Assembly: GCA_001543015.1 (NCBI GenBank)
Contig: LFLC01000029.1
Span: forward strand, 1 to 35,323
Origin: Nitrosopumilus sp. LS_AOA
Lineage (GTDB): Archaea > Thermoproteota > Nitrososphaeria > Nitrososphaerales > Nitrosopumilaceae
Direction: 5' to 3'
DNA length: 35,323 nucleotides
In this document: positions 26,128 through 33,583 of the stretch, piece by piece
Position numbering within the stretch: the stretch's first letter is position 1
Layout of the letters: each line of letters starts with the position of its first letter
Made by a program: the position numbers and the translations under genes
Notes under the pieces: generated by a model
What the model was told of the DNA's origin: nothing
What the model saw: the letters and a program-made list of their open reading frames with translations, nothing else
Databases searched by the model: none

Positions 26128-27879
26128 TTAAAATAAATTATTTGCAAGTTTTTTTAGCGCTAATATTTCATCTTCTTCTTGTCTGATTTTTTTATCAATT
26201 ACCCGAAGCATTGTATCATTCCATACATGTTGAGAAAAGAAATTATGTTTGGTATTAGCTAATTCAATCTCATCATCAACTACTGTATCATCCAGAAATT
26301 TAGTAACAATGACATCTGTAATCTTTAAAATTCTAGAATTAAGCTTGAAACTACGAAAAATTGGCTCTAATTTTCTTATATCGTTCTTAAAATCACCTTT
26401 TGATTCTAAAATTTTCATGTGTAGAATTCTAAAATAAACTGCGACAAAAAATAATGTTGAATATCTTTTTGTTTTATGGCCACCTTTTTTTCCATACTTT
26501 AATGATTTTTTTGCAAATTCTTTAACAAGATATGGGTATAACAAAATTCTATAATCATCTTTTAAATTGTCATTAAAAATATCATCATATTTACTTCCTC
26601 TTGGTAAAAATTGAGCTGGTGAACTATATGCTTCAGTTGGTCTTTGTTCAATTCCTGCAACAAGTGATTGAATTGCATCTTTAGCTACAATTACTTTCTT
26701 GTGATTATCTGGAAGATAATTATTGTATATTGAATCGCCTACATATTCACATTGTTTTGATTTTGATTTTGTATCAAAAGAACCTGCTTGAATTTCATAA
26801 AAATAGCCACAATTTTTTAATTGTGATTTGATAGATTTATGAAAATCCATTAATGATACTAAATCTTTTCCTCTAACTGAATTTTGAGAATTTCTATATT
26901 TTGTTATGTTATTTTGTTCTTCTTCATCATTTGCTTTGATAATTGTCACTGTCATTGAACCATCCATATTTTTTGTTCTCTTTGATTGATCTAAAATAGA
27001 ATTTGATGTTTGTGCACCATTTACAATTTGTGGCGCATGCATTTCAATAATATTATCTCCTAGTTCTGTAAAATCACTAACTACAATTGTAATTCCATTA
27101 TTGTAAAAGAAAAATTTATTCGGATTATTTTGTAATGTTTCTCGTAATCCTTTGTTAACTGTTGTTTTAAATTGCATCCATTGCCTGATGTTTGATTCAA
27201 ACACATAATCTCTACTTTTACTAACAAACTCAGTTAATTCTCGTAACTTTAAAATTCCTAATATTGTATTTTCATGTCTAAGCATTCTCTCTAATTTGAT
27301 TGAAGCTTTTTTTCCTGCTGCTGGTTTTTTTATTCTGTCCCATAAGTTTTGAATAATTTTTTCCTCATCAATAATTTCAACCATATCGTCCTCATACTCT
27401 ACTTTTTGATTAGTAACGTAACAGCATTTTACCTTGAGATTTTTTTCTTTAATTTTTGTGACTAGCTGTGCTAATTCGGGTCTCATTTTTGTAATGTCTT
27501 TTGTAAGTAATCTCTTTGCATCTTCTTTGAATTTTGTAATTGCTTCAAGTGAGTGTGATGTACCATATTTTGATTGAAATAATCTAATTGTATTATCTGA
27601 AAAATCTACTGGAAGATAAGCATCAATCCCAAGATCGTTTGCCCCATCTACAATTGCATCTGCTGCATCATCTTCTGTAGCTTCAAAAACACGTGTTAGA
27701 ACCCACTGGAGGAAATTGTTCCCTTTCTCAACTTCACTTTTGGAATTTTCAGCATAATCTTGAATACTTTCTCTAATATTTTCTCTAAATCCATCTAATG
27801 GTGGACTAGATTTCTTTTGGGTTAAAAGTTCACGTGAACCTGGAATGTATTCTAATAATCCATTTGAATTTTGAGGCAT
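26128..27879 (-). CDS. AIPR-family (abortive infection phage resistance) protein
   Basis: 583 residues. The AIPR core is clear: FESNIRQWM (227-235), FFFYNNGITIVVSDF (256-270) and APQIVNGAQTSNSIL (282-296). Residues ~60-110 hold a nuclease-like site, DGANDLGIDAY (78-88) followed by LFQSKYG (100-106), i.e. Asp82/Asp86 and Gln102-x-Lys104, as in PD-(D/E)xK enzymes. The AIPR family is known from phage abortive-infection systems, so a nucleic-acid-cutting defence role is inferred. The ATG at 27879 has a TATA-like AAATATATAAC (minus strand, 27904-27894) upstream and a perfect palindrome beyond it. No methylase or toxin partner is adjacent; a retropepsin-like pair lies 192 bases upstream on the same strand. 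Confidence 0.88.
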   Translation of the reverse strand: MPQNSNGLLEYIPGSRELLTQKKSSPPLDGFRENIRESIQDYAENSKSEVEKGNNFLQWVLTRVFEATEDDAADAIVDGANDLGIDAYLPVDFSDNTIRLFQSKYGTSHSLEAITKFKEDAKRLLTKDITKMRPELAQLVTKIKEKNLKVKCCYVTNQKVEYEDDMVEIIDEEKIIQNLWDRIKKPAAGKKASIKLERMLRHENTILGILKLRELTEFVSKSRDYVFESNIRQWMQFKTTVNKGLRETLQNNPNKFFFYNNGITIVVSDFTELGDNIIEMHAPQIVNGAQTSNSILDQSKRTKNMDGSMTVTIIKANDEEEQNNITKYRNSQNSVRGKDLVSLMDFHKSIKSQLKNCGYFYEIQAGSFDTKSKSKQCEYVGDSIYNNYLPDNHKKVIVAKDAIQSLVAGIEQRPTEAYSSPAQFLPRGSKYDDIFNDNLKDDYRILLYPYLVKEFAKKSLKYGKKGGHKTKRYSTLFFVAVYFRILHMKILESKGDFKNDIRKLEPIFRSFKLNSRILKITDVIVTKFLDDTVVDDEIELANTKHNFFSQHVWNDTMLRVIDKKIRQEEDEILALKKLANNLF

Positions 27880-27914
27880 TCATTTTCTAATATGTTATAT
27901 ATTTAGAGAATTTG

Positions 27915-27930
27915 GTAATTATGTAATTAC
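27915..27930. promoter_or_regulatory. Perfect 16-bp palindrome upstream of the AIPR gene
   Basis: GTAATTA-TG-TAATTAC, 7-bp arms, lying just upstream of the TATA-like element and 36 bases before the AIPR start. It is related to the dyads at 28001-28016 and 29015-29030 (same length, two-base centre). It is probably an operator. Confidence 0.55.
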
Positions 27931-27999
27931 TAGCCGTTTAACCAACAAAATGAATAACCAGTTGATACTACAAAATAATTTAATTGTAAAACTGATATT

Positions 28000-28017
28000 G
28001 GTTATTAGATAATAACC
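28000..28017. promoter_or_regulatory. Perfect 18-bp palindrome between the retropepsin-like and AIPR genes
   Basis: GGTTATTA-GA-TAATAACC, 8-bp arms. It is about 120 bases upstream of the AIPR start and 55 bases after the retropepsin-like stop. An AATAACCA just upstream (27951 onward) repeats one half-site. Possible second operator, or an RNA hairpin at the end of the upstream transcript. Confidence 0.5.
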
Positions 28018-28071
28018 CATGAAAAATAATAAATTATTATTGAATACCTGTGGTTTAAGTGATCATCTCAA

Positions 28072-28512
28072 TTATTGCTTCTCTATAGAAAATTTTTCAT
28101 CTTTATAATTTATACAACATGTATAATCCATAAATGAAGTTTGTCCTATGATTGGGGTTTGTTTTGGATTAAATGAGAAAATCAGTGGTATCTTTTTTTC
28201 CATGGGTTTTTCAAGTATGTTATCTTTACCAACATTAATTTCATTAATACTTACTAAACAAGCACGTTGAACAACACTTGGTGCGCCAGGAGAAGAAACA
28301 TTCACAGGAAATAGATTCTTACCATCTATTTTAAATTCTTCAATATGTCCAACGGAAAGCATAATCCCATTATCATTACCACTATCAAATAATAATTTTT
28401 TTGTTTGTGTTCCAAGTGATGTATTTTGTTTATCAAACATTTCAAATACAACTTCTATGACGGGACCTTTTTTTGACCAATTAGGAATACGTTCAAACTT
28501 AGATGTTGGCAA
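28072..28512 (-). CDS. Retropepsin-like (clan AA) aspartic protease-fold protein
   Basis: 146 residues. KKLLFDSGNDNGIMLS places Asp43 in a D-S-G motif after two hydrophobic positions, as in retroviral-type aspartic proteases. The C-terminal TPIIGQTSFMDYTCCINY resembles the ILGxxFL...x(I/V)D strand-turn-strand that closes the fold, and a PGAPSV...ACLVSINEINV segment is between. One such chain would work as a dimer. The start is a TTG three bases after the stop of the gene upstream, so the two are cotranslated. Clan AA assignment rests on motif and strand order only. A non-catalytic role is possible, but Asp43 is present. Confidence 0.65.
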   Translation of the reverse strand: MPTSKFERIPNWSKKGPVIEVVFEMFDKQNTSLGTQTKKLLFDSGNDNGIMLSVGHIEEFKIDGKNLFPVNVSSPGAPSVVQRACLVSINEINVGKDNILEKPMEKKIPLIFSFNPKQTPIIGQTSFMDYTCCINYKDEKFSIEKQ

Positions 28513-28515
28513 GTA

Positions 28516-28830
28516 TTATACTGCTTCAGGAAGTTGATAAATAAATGATTCTTTCTGATGATCCAACTCGTATATTGTTTCCAAAGCAGATTTTATATCA
28601 TCACAACATTGTACAACTTTTTTCTCTGTTGCATTCACTACTATGAATTTTCCAAATCTTGTAACGAGTTCTGATTGTAATTTTAATAATAAACTGAATT
28701 GTTTTTGTAGTTCTTCATTGTTGTTTAATTGAGATATGCTATACTGTGTGTGTAAATATTTGTCTAATCTTTCTTCCTTGACATCCGTGGATAAAGCATC
28801 AAAATCTTGTTTATTTAACAATAAGCTCAT
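28516..28830 (-). CDS. Small helical protein resembling DUF5678, partner of the retropepsin-like gene
   Basis: 104 residues. The first 55 residues are helical. Residues ~57-103 (RFGKFIVVNATEKKVVQCCD, then a helix, then SFIYQLPEAV) follow the DUF5678 layout: a GKWVAI-type strand, a turn, a strand, a helix and a final FIxxVPE. DUF5678-type genes next to retropepsin-like genes have, as I recall, been seen in other prokaryotes, which would make this a two-gene module; role unknown. Starts at ATG 28830. Assignment moderate. Confidence 0.6.
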   Translation of the reverse strand: MSLLLNKQDFDALSTDVKEERLDKYLHTQYSISQLNNNEELQKQFSLLLKLQSELVTRFGKFIVVNATEKKVVQCCDDIKSALETIYELDHQKESFIYQLPEAV

Positions 28831-29014
28831 TTCAGTAACCTAAATGTAAAATCATTACTTAAGAGTTTTTGGTACTTTAGATTAAAATTTTTCATATTTT
28901 CAGATTGAGACACAGTTATCATTCTAATCGTTTACTCATAATTTTTTCTATATTTTTACCCCCTTTATATGGCGAGAACCCGATTATCAAATAATAACTA
29001 GGGGAATTAGATTT

Positions 29015-29030
29015 GTTACTATGTAATAAC
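29015..29030. promoter_or_regulatory. 16-bp near-palindrome in the cupredoxin promoter
   Basis: GTTACTA-TG-TAATAAC (six of seven arm positions match) lies 23-38 bases before the TTG at 29053, where BRE/TATA would sit for a leaderless transcript. It has the same centre (TG) and length as the dyad before AIPR. Probably a repressor site overlapping the promoter. Confidence 0.5.
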
Positions 29031-29052
29031 TCTGTTTTGGATATGATGTGAT

Positions 29053-29463
29053 TTGCTAAAAAAAATAATAATATTGGGAATAATTGGCGCTATAATTCTT
29101 GTAGGCATTGGATTTTCTTTCTCTAGTACTACTATTGAAGAAAATGAAGAAGAACAAACTATGATTATTACAGGTGATGTAGTAATGCCATCAAAAGTTT
29201 CTCGTCCTGGATGTGAAGAGATTGATAGATGTTATATCCCATCTAATATTGTCATTGAAAAAGGCAAACAAGTTACATGGGTGAATGAAGATTCAGCTTT
29301 TCATAGTGTAACTTCAGGTTTTTACGAAACTCCAACTGAACTTTTTGATAGTGGACATTTAGATCCGTATGAATCGTATACTCTTACTTTTGATGAATCA
29401 GGCACGTTTGATTATTTTTGTACACTACATCCTTGGATGAAGGGCCAAGTTATAGTAGAATGA
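29053..29463 (+). CDS. Secreted plastocyanin-like blue-copper protein
   Basis: 136 residues. An N-terminal signal or anchor helix (KKIIILGIIGAIILVGIGFSF) is followed by one cupredoxin domain with type-1 copper ligands His84 (FHSVTSG), Cys123, His126 and Met129 (FCTLHPWM). An extra Cys pair (PGCEEIDRC) is shared with the cupredoxin domain of the giant surface protein. Small blue-copper proteins are the presumed electron carriers of the copper-based respiratory chain of ammonia-oxidising archaea; a pilot role here is inferred. TTG start. The final base of its stop is also the tRNA-Cys 3' base on the other strand. Confidence 0.93.
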   Translation: MLKKIIILGIIGAIILVGIGFSFSSTTIEENEEEQTMIITGDVVMPSKVSRPGCEEIDRCYIPSNIVIEKGKQVTWVNEDSAFHSVTSGFYETPTELFDSGHLDPYESYTLTFDESGTFDYFCTLHPWMKGQVIVE

Positions 29464-29534
29464 GGTACCCTAGGGAGTCGAACCCCATTGTATAAGCTTT
29501 GCAGGCTCACGCATAACCGTTCTGCCAGAGTACC
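29463..29534 (-). tRNA. tRNA-Cys (anticodon GCA)
   Basis: 72-nt cloverleaf, no intron: acceptor GGTACTC/GGGTACC, D arm with three pairs (GCA/TGC), anticodon stem TGAGC/GCTTA, loop CTGCAAA, T arm TGGGG-TTCGACT-CCCTA, discriminator T (U73, usual for Cys). CCA is not encoded. It shares one base with the cupredoxin stop codon. Confidence 0.95.
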
Positions 29535-29573
29535 GTTTTAAAAAACACAAAATGAACAATTAAACTCTTTAGA

Positions 29574-29795
29574 TTAGAATCTACTAAATGGCTTTGAAGC
29601 CAACTTTACATCTTCACCTTTTACTGTTTTTCTACCTGCATGAGAAGTCATATCTACAGCACTTTTTGCAATACCATTTGCAATATCTTCTATCACTCTT
29701 CTTAATTCATCGGCTGATTCATCACTTACTCTTTCGGCGCCTGCTTTCTTTAAAATTCGATACATTGCAGATAATCCAAGTTCAGATGATTTCAT
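29574..29795 (-). CDS. Archaeal histone
   Basis: 73 residues, a single histone fold. Helix 1 (MYRILKKAGAERVS), the long helix 2 (DESADELRRVIEDIANGIAK) and helix 3 (KTVKGEDVKLASK) match HMf/eukaryotic histone-fold proteins. AGAERVS contains the expected loop Arg and GRKTVKGEDV the second DNA-binding loop. It packages DNA as dimers or longer oligomers. No tail. ATG start at 29795. Confidence 0.95.
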   Translation of the reverse strand: MKSSELGLSAMYRILKKAGAERVSDESADELRRVIEDIANGIAKSAVDMTSHAGRKTVKGEDVKLASKPFSRF

Positions 29796-29890
29796 GAATT
29801 TTATTTTAATTTTTTCCGAAAAAAGATAATGAGTGAAAAAATAACACTAAGGAATCGATTTATACCGACTATTTTAAGAAATGATAAAGC

Positions 29891-30637
29891 ATGACTTGGT
29901 ATTTTGATTCTCATATCCACTTGTCTGATCCTGCATATCTTTCAGATATGGAATTTATCTTAAAAGGAATGGAACATCTAAAATTAAAAGCATGTTGTGT
30001 TTCAATGGATGTTGAAAATTCTTTACAAACATTAAAACTCGCAAAAATAAATGATCTTGTTTTACCCTTTATTGGAATTCATCCTGAGTGTGCAGACGAT
30101 AATGTTGAAAAAATGATTGAGATGATTGAAGAACATCATGATATTCTTTCTGGAATTGGTGAAATAGGATTAGATCCTACTTATGATAACACTAACACAC
30201 GACAAGTTCATGTGTTTGAATCCTTATTGTCAATCGCGGAAAAATTTAACAAACCTGTTTCAATTCATTCAAGAAAAAGTCTTGATAATGTTTTTGAAAT
30301 AATGACTAGTTATAATACAAAACATGCATTACTCCATTGGTTTGATGGAAGTAAAAAACAACTTCAAAAGGCTATGGATATGGGTTTTTTTGTATCATTT
30401 GGACCTGTAATGATTTATGCAAATGACAAGCAAACTTTGTTATCTAAAACAGTTGAATCAAAAATTCTTGTTGAAACTGATGGACCTGTAAGATTTTCTA
30501 GATGTTTTGAATCAAAATCTGGACAAATCAGTTTTATTCCAAGTGTGATCTTTGCTGCAGCAAAAGTTCTTGAAAAAACATTTGATGATATGACAAATTT
30601 ACTAGAAAAAAATTCAAAATCATATCTTGGAATATAG
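29891..30637 (+). CDS. TatD-family metal-dependent hydrolase
   Basis: 248 residues, amidohydrolase-type TIM barrel. Metal-site motifs in order: DSHIHL (6-11), GIHPE, GEIGLDP, VSIHSRKS, LLHWFDG and VETDGP. TatD proteins are 3'-5' DNases/RNases or have related phosphodiesterase activity. The HWFDG (commonly HxFxG) and the end are normal. ATG at 29891 follows a short AT-rich leader. It stands beside the histone gene, from which it diverges. Confidence 0.92.
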   Translation: MTWYFDSHIHLSDPAYLSDMEFILKGMEHLKLKACCVSMDVENSLQTLKLAKINDLVLPFIGIHPECADDNVEKMIEMIEEHHDILSGIGEIGLDPTYDNTNTRQVHVFESLLSIAEKFNKPVSIHSRKSLDNVFEIMTSYNTKHALLHWFDGSKKQLQKAMDMGFFVSFGPVMIYANDKQTLLSKTVESKILVETDGPVRFSRCFESKSGQISFIPSVIFAAAKVLEKTFDDMTNLLEKNSKSYLGI

Positions 30638-30667
30638 GTATAAAACACCCTATTCTTTAGTCAAATT

Positions 30668-31108
30668 GTGAATAGAATTAAGCGTCTATCCTTTGAAGCA
30701 CTTGAAGATAACAAGTCAAAATTTGGCGAGGATTTTGCTGAAAATAAAAAAGTATTAAATCAAATTTCTATCATACGATCTAAAAGCCTAAAAAATGAGA
30801 TAACAGGATACATTACAAGATTAATCAAAAAAGAAAATCGTGAAGCAAAATCCAAACGAGAACGAATTTTAGCATCACAACCTGAAGAACAAGAAGTTCG
30901 CGTGGTAACCACTAAACCAACAACATCTGAAGAAACTTCTGAAATTACAATACCTGAATCAGAACCAACAACATCTGAAGAAACTTCTGAAATTACAATA
31001 CCTGAATCAGAACCAACAGTTGTTTCTGATGAATCACCAAGTGAAGTTGTTACAGAAGCAGCACCTGCTGATGAAACACCTGAATCTACAGAAGAGAAAA
31101 CCCAATAA
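30668..31108 (+). CDS. rps17e: Ribosomal protein eS17 with long acidic C-terminal tail
   Basis: 146 residues, GTG start. Residues ~1-58 hold the eS17 core (FGEDFAENKKVLNQISI, then KSLKNEITGYITRLIKK). The remaining ~85 residues are Glu/Thr/Pro/Ser-rich and include two identical 16-residue units. Archaeal eS17 is usually about 60-70 residues, so the tail is an added feature. It mirrors the acidic N-terminal extension on uS11 in this window. Confidence 0.92.
   Translation: MNRIKRLSFEALEDNKSKFGEDFAENKKVLNQISIIRSKSLKNEITGYITRLIKKENREAKSKRERILASQPEEQEVRVVTTKPTTSEETSEITIPESEPTTSEETSEITIPESEPTVVSDESPSEVVTEAAPADETPESTEEKTQ
30917..31012 (+). repeat. Two identical 48-bp repeats in the eS17 tail
   Basis: Bases 30917-30964 and 30965-31012 are identical and encode PTTSEETSEITIPESE twice. 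A third partial start (CCAACA) follows. Recent tandem duplication within the disordered tail. Confidence 0.9.
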
Positions 31109-31148
31109 CCAATAAAATATTAATTTCAATATTTTCAATTAGATTAGC

Positions 31149-31922
31149 ATGATTTCTGTAAAATTTATTGGTGGTGCAAAAAAATCTTTTCCACAAGAAC
31201 AATTACAGATTGATAAATCTGATATATCTATTCAAGAATTAATTGATTTAATATTAAAATTAAAACCTGACAATACCCCCAACTTGGATACTAAAAATAT
31301 TTTAATTGCAATTAATGGAGTTGATTCTTCTGCATTGGATGGTGTGAATACCATGTTAAAAAATAATGATGTTGTAAGCATTATTCCTGTAATTCATGGT
31401 GGGGCATCAAAAAAACTATTTTTTGAAATAAGAAAAAAGCAAATTCAAATCATTGAGATTAAAGGTCAAACAACAATTGATGTAAAATTTATTGATAATT
31501 TGAGAAAAAAATACCCAAAAACACAACTTCAAGCAATCTCTAGTAATTTTATAATAAATAATTCTCATTTAAAAAAAATATTGAGCCTATCATTTGAATC
31601 CGAAAAAAATGATATTTTACTTTCAAAAAAACTTGAAATTGATATTCTAATGCGTTTTGCATTAACTACACAAATTTCAAAAGCAATACTTTCAGTTGGA
31701 ATAAAACCTAAAACTAATTTTATTTTAATTGTAATTGGAAATAAAAAAATATTAAATTCATTATATGCAGAATTACTACCAATATCTACAACTTTATTTT
31801 CAAAAAATAATAACTTGTTTCTCAAAAAATATTTCAAAATTACAAAAAAACAACTCGATGTAGTTTATTCTAAAACACCTTTGGAAGATATTTTAGTGGA
31901 AAAAGCAGCTATTTTACTCTGA
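31149..31922 (+). CDS. Ubiquitin-like (MoaD/ThiS-type) domain fused to a KEOPS CGI-121 domain
   Basis: 257 residues. Residues 1-85 look like a beta-grasp MoaD/ThiS/SAMP fold: a first strand ISVKFIGGAKKSF, helix SIQELIDLILKL, LIAINGVDSS, NNDVVSIIPVIHGG ending in Gly84-Gly85. Residues ~88-257 are CGI-121-like: EIDILMRFALTTQISKAILSVGIKPKTNFILIVIG matches the family core (LR.TG..QIskAi..~GIK). CGI-121 is the KEOPS subunit that binds the tRNA 3' end for t6A formation. Its t6A context is supported by sua5 two genes away. The fusion of a diGly-like ubiquitin fold to CGI-121 is unusual. The fold of the first 85 residues is inferred. Confidence 0.75.
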   Translation: MISVKFIGGAKKSFPQEQLQIDKSDISIQELIDLILKLKPDNTPNLDTKNILIAINGVDSSALDGVNTMLKNNDVVSIIPVIHGGASKKLFFEIRKKQIQIIEIKGQTTIDVKFIDNLRKKYPKTQLQAISSNFIINNSHLKKILSLSFESEKNDILLSKKLEIDILMRFALTTQISKAILSVGIKPKTNFILIVIGNKKILNSLYAELLPISTTLFSKNNNLFLKKYFKITKKQLDVVYSKTPLEDILVEKAAILL

Positions 31923-32435
31923 AATACTACGTTTAGTTTTTTCAATACTTAGTACATCTGATTTTTTTAGTATGGATATTCCTGTTTTATTTCCTAAAAT
32001 TTCAATTAAGACTATTCTATCTGGAAATTCAAGTGATACTTTATTTTTTATTTGATTTGCTATTTTTGTAATAATTTCTTTACTTGACAAATCTGAATTT
32101 CTTTTTTCTATGGAAATTCTATATGTTTCATCATCTAAAATTTGTTTAGACATTTCTGAGACTGCTTTTTCAATTTCATCAATTTGTGATTCAACAATTT
32201 TCTGAATTGGTATGATTCTTAGACAATATCTAACACTCCATGGTTCATCTAGAACCATTTCTTTGATTTTCTTTACAATTTCTATTGGATCAAGCTTTGT
32301 TTCAGCCGTCAAAATTCCTGACATGTTTGTAATTGTAATTTTTGGTTCAGAATCTCCTAAATCATCTAAAATAGACATTAGTTCTTCTTCAGTTTCAGGT
32401 TCCAAGTGTCTGGCACAGGTGATAATTAGATTCAT
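31914..32435 (-). CDS. THUMP-domain RNA-binding protein
   Basis: 173 residues. The layout MNLIITCARHLEPETEEELMSIL, ITITNMSGILTAET, then WSVRYCLRIIPIQKI, and the C-terminal TYRISIEKRNSDLSSKEIITKIAN, fits a THUMP domain with its N-terminal ferredoxin-like part, as in Tan1/THUMPD1-type proteins and tRNA-modifying enzymes. No catalytic domain is attached, so it would act as an RNA-binding adaptor. Its ATG overlaps the sua5 stop by four bases (ATGA), so it is co-translated with sua5. Its own stop overlaps the fused CGI-121 gene by nine bases. Confidence 0.82.
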   Translation of the reverse strand: MNLIITCARHLEPETEEELMSILDDLGDSEPKITITNMSGILTAETKLDPIEIVKKIKEMVLDEPWSVRYCLRIIPIQKIVESQIDEIEKAVSEMSKQILDDETYRISIEKRNSDLSSKEIITKIANQIKNKVSLEFPDRIVLIEILGNKTGISILKKSDVLSIEKTKRSISE

Positions 32436-33028
32436 GTTCTTAAGATCTCATCTTTACTCACAGAACCTTCTCGAATAATATTGACCTTTTCATTTTCTAT
32501 TTCAATAATTGTAGATTCAGAATCACTCTGAATTGTACCTCCATCAACAAAAATATCAAAATTTTGAATATTTTTAAAACATTCATCTGCATTTGTAAAT
32601 GCTTTTTGACCCGAAATATTTGCACTAGTACCAACTAGAAAATTACATTTTTTCAATAATTCTAATGTACATTTATGATTAGGAACCCTGATTGCAATTT
32701 TATCATTTAGATTTAATGATTTTTTTAATTTTTCATCTTTTAATTTTAAAATTATTGTTAATGGTCCTGGCCAAAATCTTTGTGCAATTTTTTTTGTAAA
32801 TTCATCAAAAAATACAATTTTTTCTGCAATCTCTTTTGAATATGCTAAAACTGGAAAAGGTTTTGATATATCTCTTGATTTTATCTCATAAACTTTTTTC
32901 ACTGACTCTTTGTTGTATGGATTACACCCAATTCCATATACTGTATCCGTTGGAAAAATTACAATACCTCCTTCATTAATTATTTCAAAAGCACTCTCAA
33001 TTCCTTTTTTATCACAATTTACTTTCAA
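32432..33028 (-). CDS. L-threonylcarbamoyladenylate synthase (Sua5/YrdC family)
   Basis: 198 residues, YrdC fold only (no C-terminal Sua5 domain). Signatures: FPTDTVYGIGCNP, KSRDISKPFPVL, FWPGPLTIILKL, IAIRVPNHK, and VGTSANISGQKAF. It makes threonylcarbamoyl-AMP from Thr, bicarbonate and ATP, the substrate that KEOPS transfers to A37 of ANN-decoding tRNAs. Operon: sua5-THUMP, convergent with the CGI-121 fusion gene. Confidence 0.95.
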   Translation of the reverse strand: MKVNCDKKGIESAFEIINEGGIVIFPTDTVYGIGCNPYNKESVKKVYEIKSRDISKPFPVLAYSKEIAEKIVFFDEFTKKIAQRFWPGPLTIILKLKDEKLKKSLNLNDKIAIRVPNHKCTLELLKKCNFLVGTSANISGQKAFTNADECFKNIQNFDIFVDGGTIQSDSESTIIEIENEKVNIIREGSVSKDEILRT

Positions 33029-33109
33029 TGTTGATTTGATACTTTTTTGTTTAATTATTATTTACTTTTGAACAAGTTTTTAATAGTAGAATCTTTTCAT
33101 TTGTGAAGT

Positions 33110-33190
33110 ATGTCTTATGAAAATGGTGAAGCCGGTTTTGAAGATGATTTTGATGATGAAATAGAAGAACTTGATGAAACAGATGATTAG
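33110..33190 (+). CDS. Acidic 26-residue microprotein
   Basis: The ATG at 33110 has a TATA-like TTTTTAATA (33077-33085) about 28 bases upstream. The peptide has 13 acidic residues (FEDDFDDEIEELDETDD is its end) and no basic ones. It fills the gap between divergent sua5 and convergent wHTH copy 2, whose stop it overlaps by four bases. The promoter spacing and compact packing suggest a real gene; function unknown. Confidence 0.5.
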   Translation: MSYENGEAGFEDDFDDEIEELDETDD

Positions 33191-33474
33191 ATACTTAATC
33201 CAAAATTGTCTGCAAAATTAGTAAATGAATAATATGCTTGAAGAAATTCTCTACCGTTTTGACTAATTTTATATTTATTTGAACCCTGTGAACCATTTCG
33301 TTCTAAGAGCCCTTGTGACACTAGAGTCTTTAAAATTCTTGAAATTCTAGAATGTGAAATATTCGCTTTTCTAATTAGATAAGTTACTGTTGCTCCATCC
33401 TCATCTTGAAGATCATCTCTAGTTGTAGCTAAAATATCTCCAATAATTTTCATATGAGTTCTATATTCTGCCAT
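33187..33474 (-). CDS. Winged helix-turn-helix regulator (HTH_45/ArnR1-like), copy 2
   Basis: 95 residues, paralogue of the regulator at 24849: AEYRTHMKIIGDILATT, recognition region RKANISHSRISRILKTLVSQGLLE, wing NGSQGSNKYKISQNGREF, C-terminal helix ending ADNFGLSI. The Arg-rich third helix and short wing fit DNA binding without a ligand domain. Function unknown; this group is among the most numerous transcription factors of thaumarchaea. Confidence 0.88.
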   Translation of the reverse strand: MAEYRTHMKIIGDILATTRDDLQDEDGATVTYLIRKANISHSRISRILKTLVSQGLLERNGSQGSNKYKISQNGREFLQAYYSFTNFADNFGLSI

Positions 33475-33583
33475 CTCTTGCTTGATTTCTCTATTAATTT
33501 CTATGAGAGGGCATTGATATTTTCCAATATACCAAAAAGATAAAAGAAATTGACAAATTTTTAATTTTGAGCCTAAATTGAAA

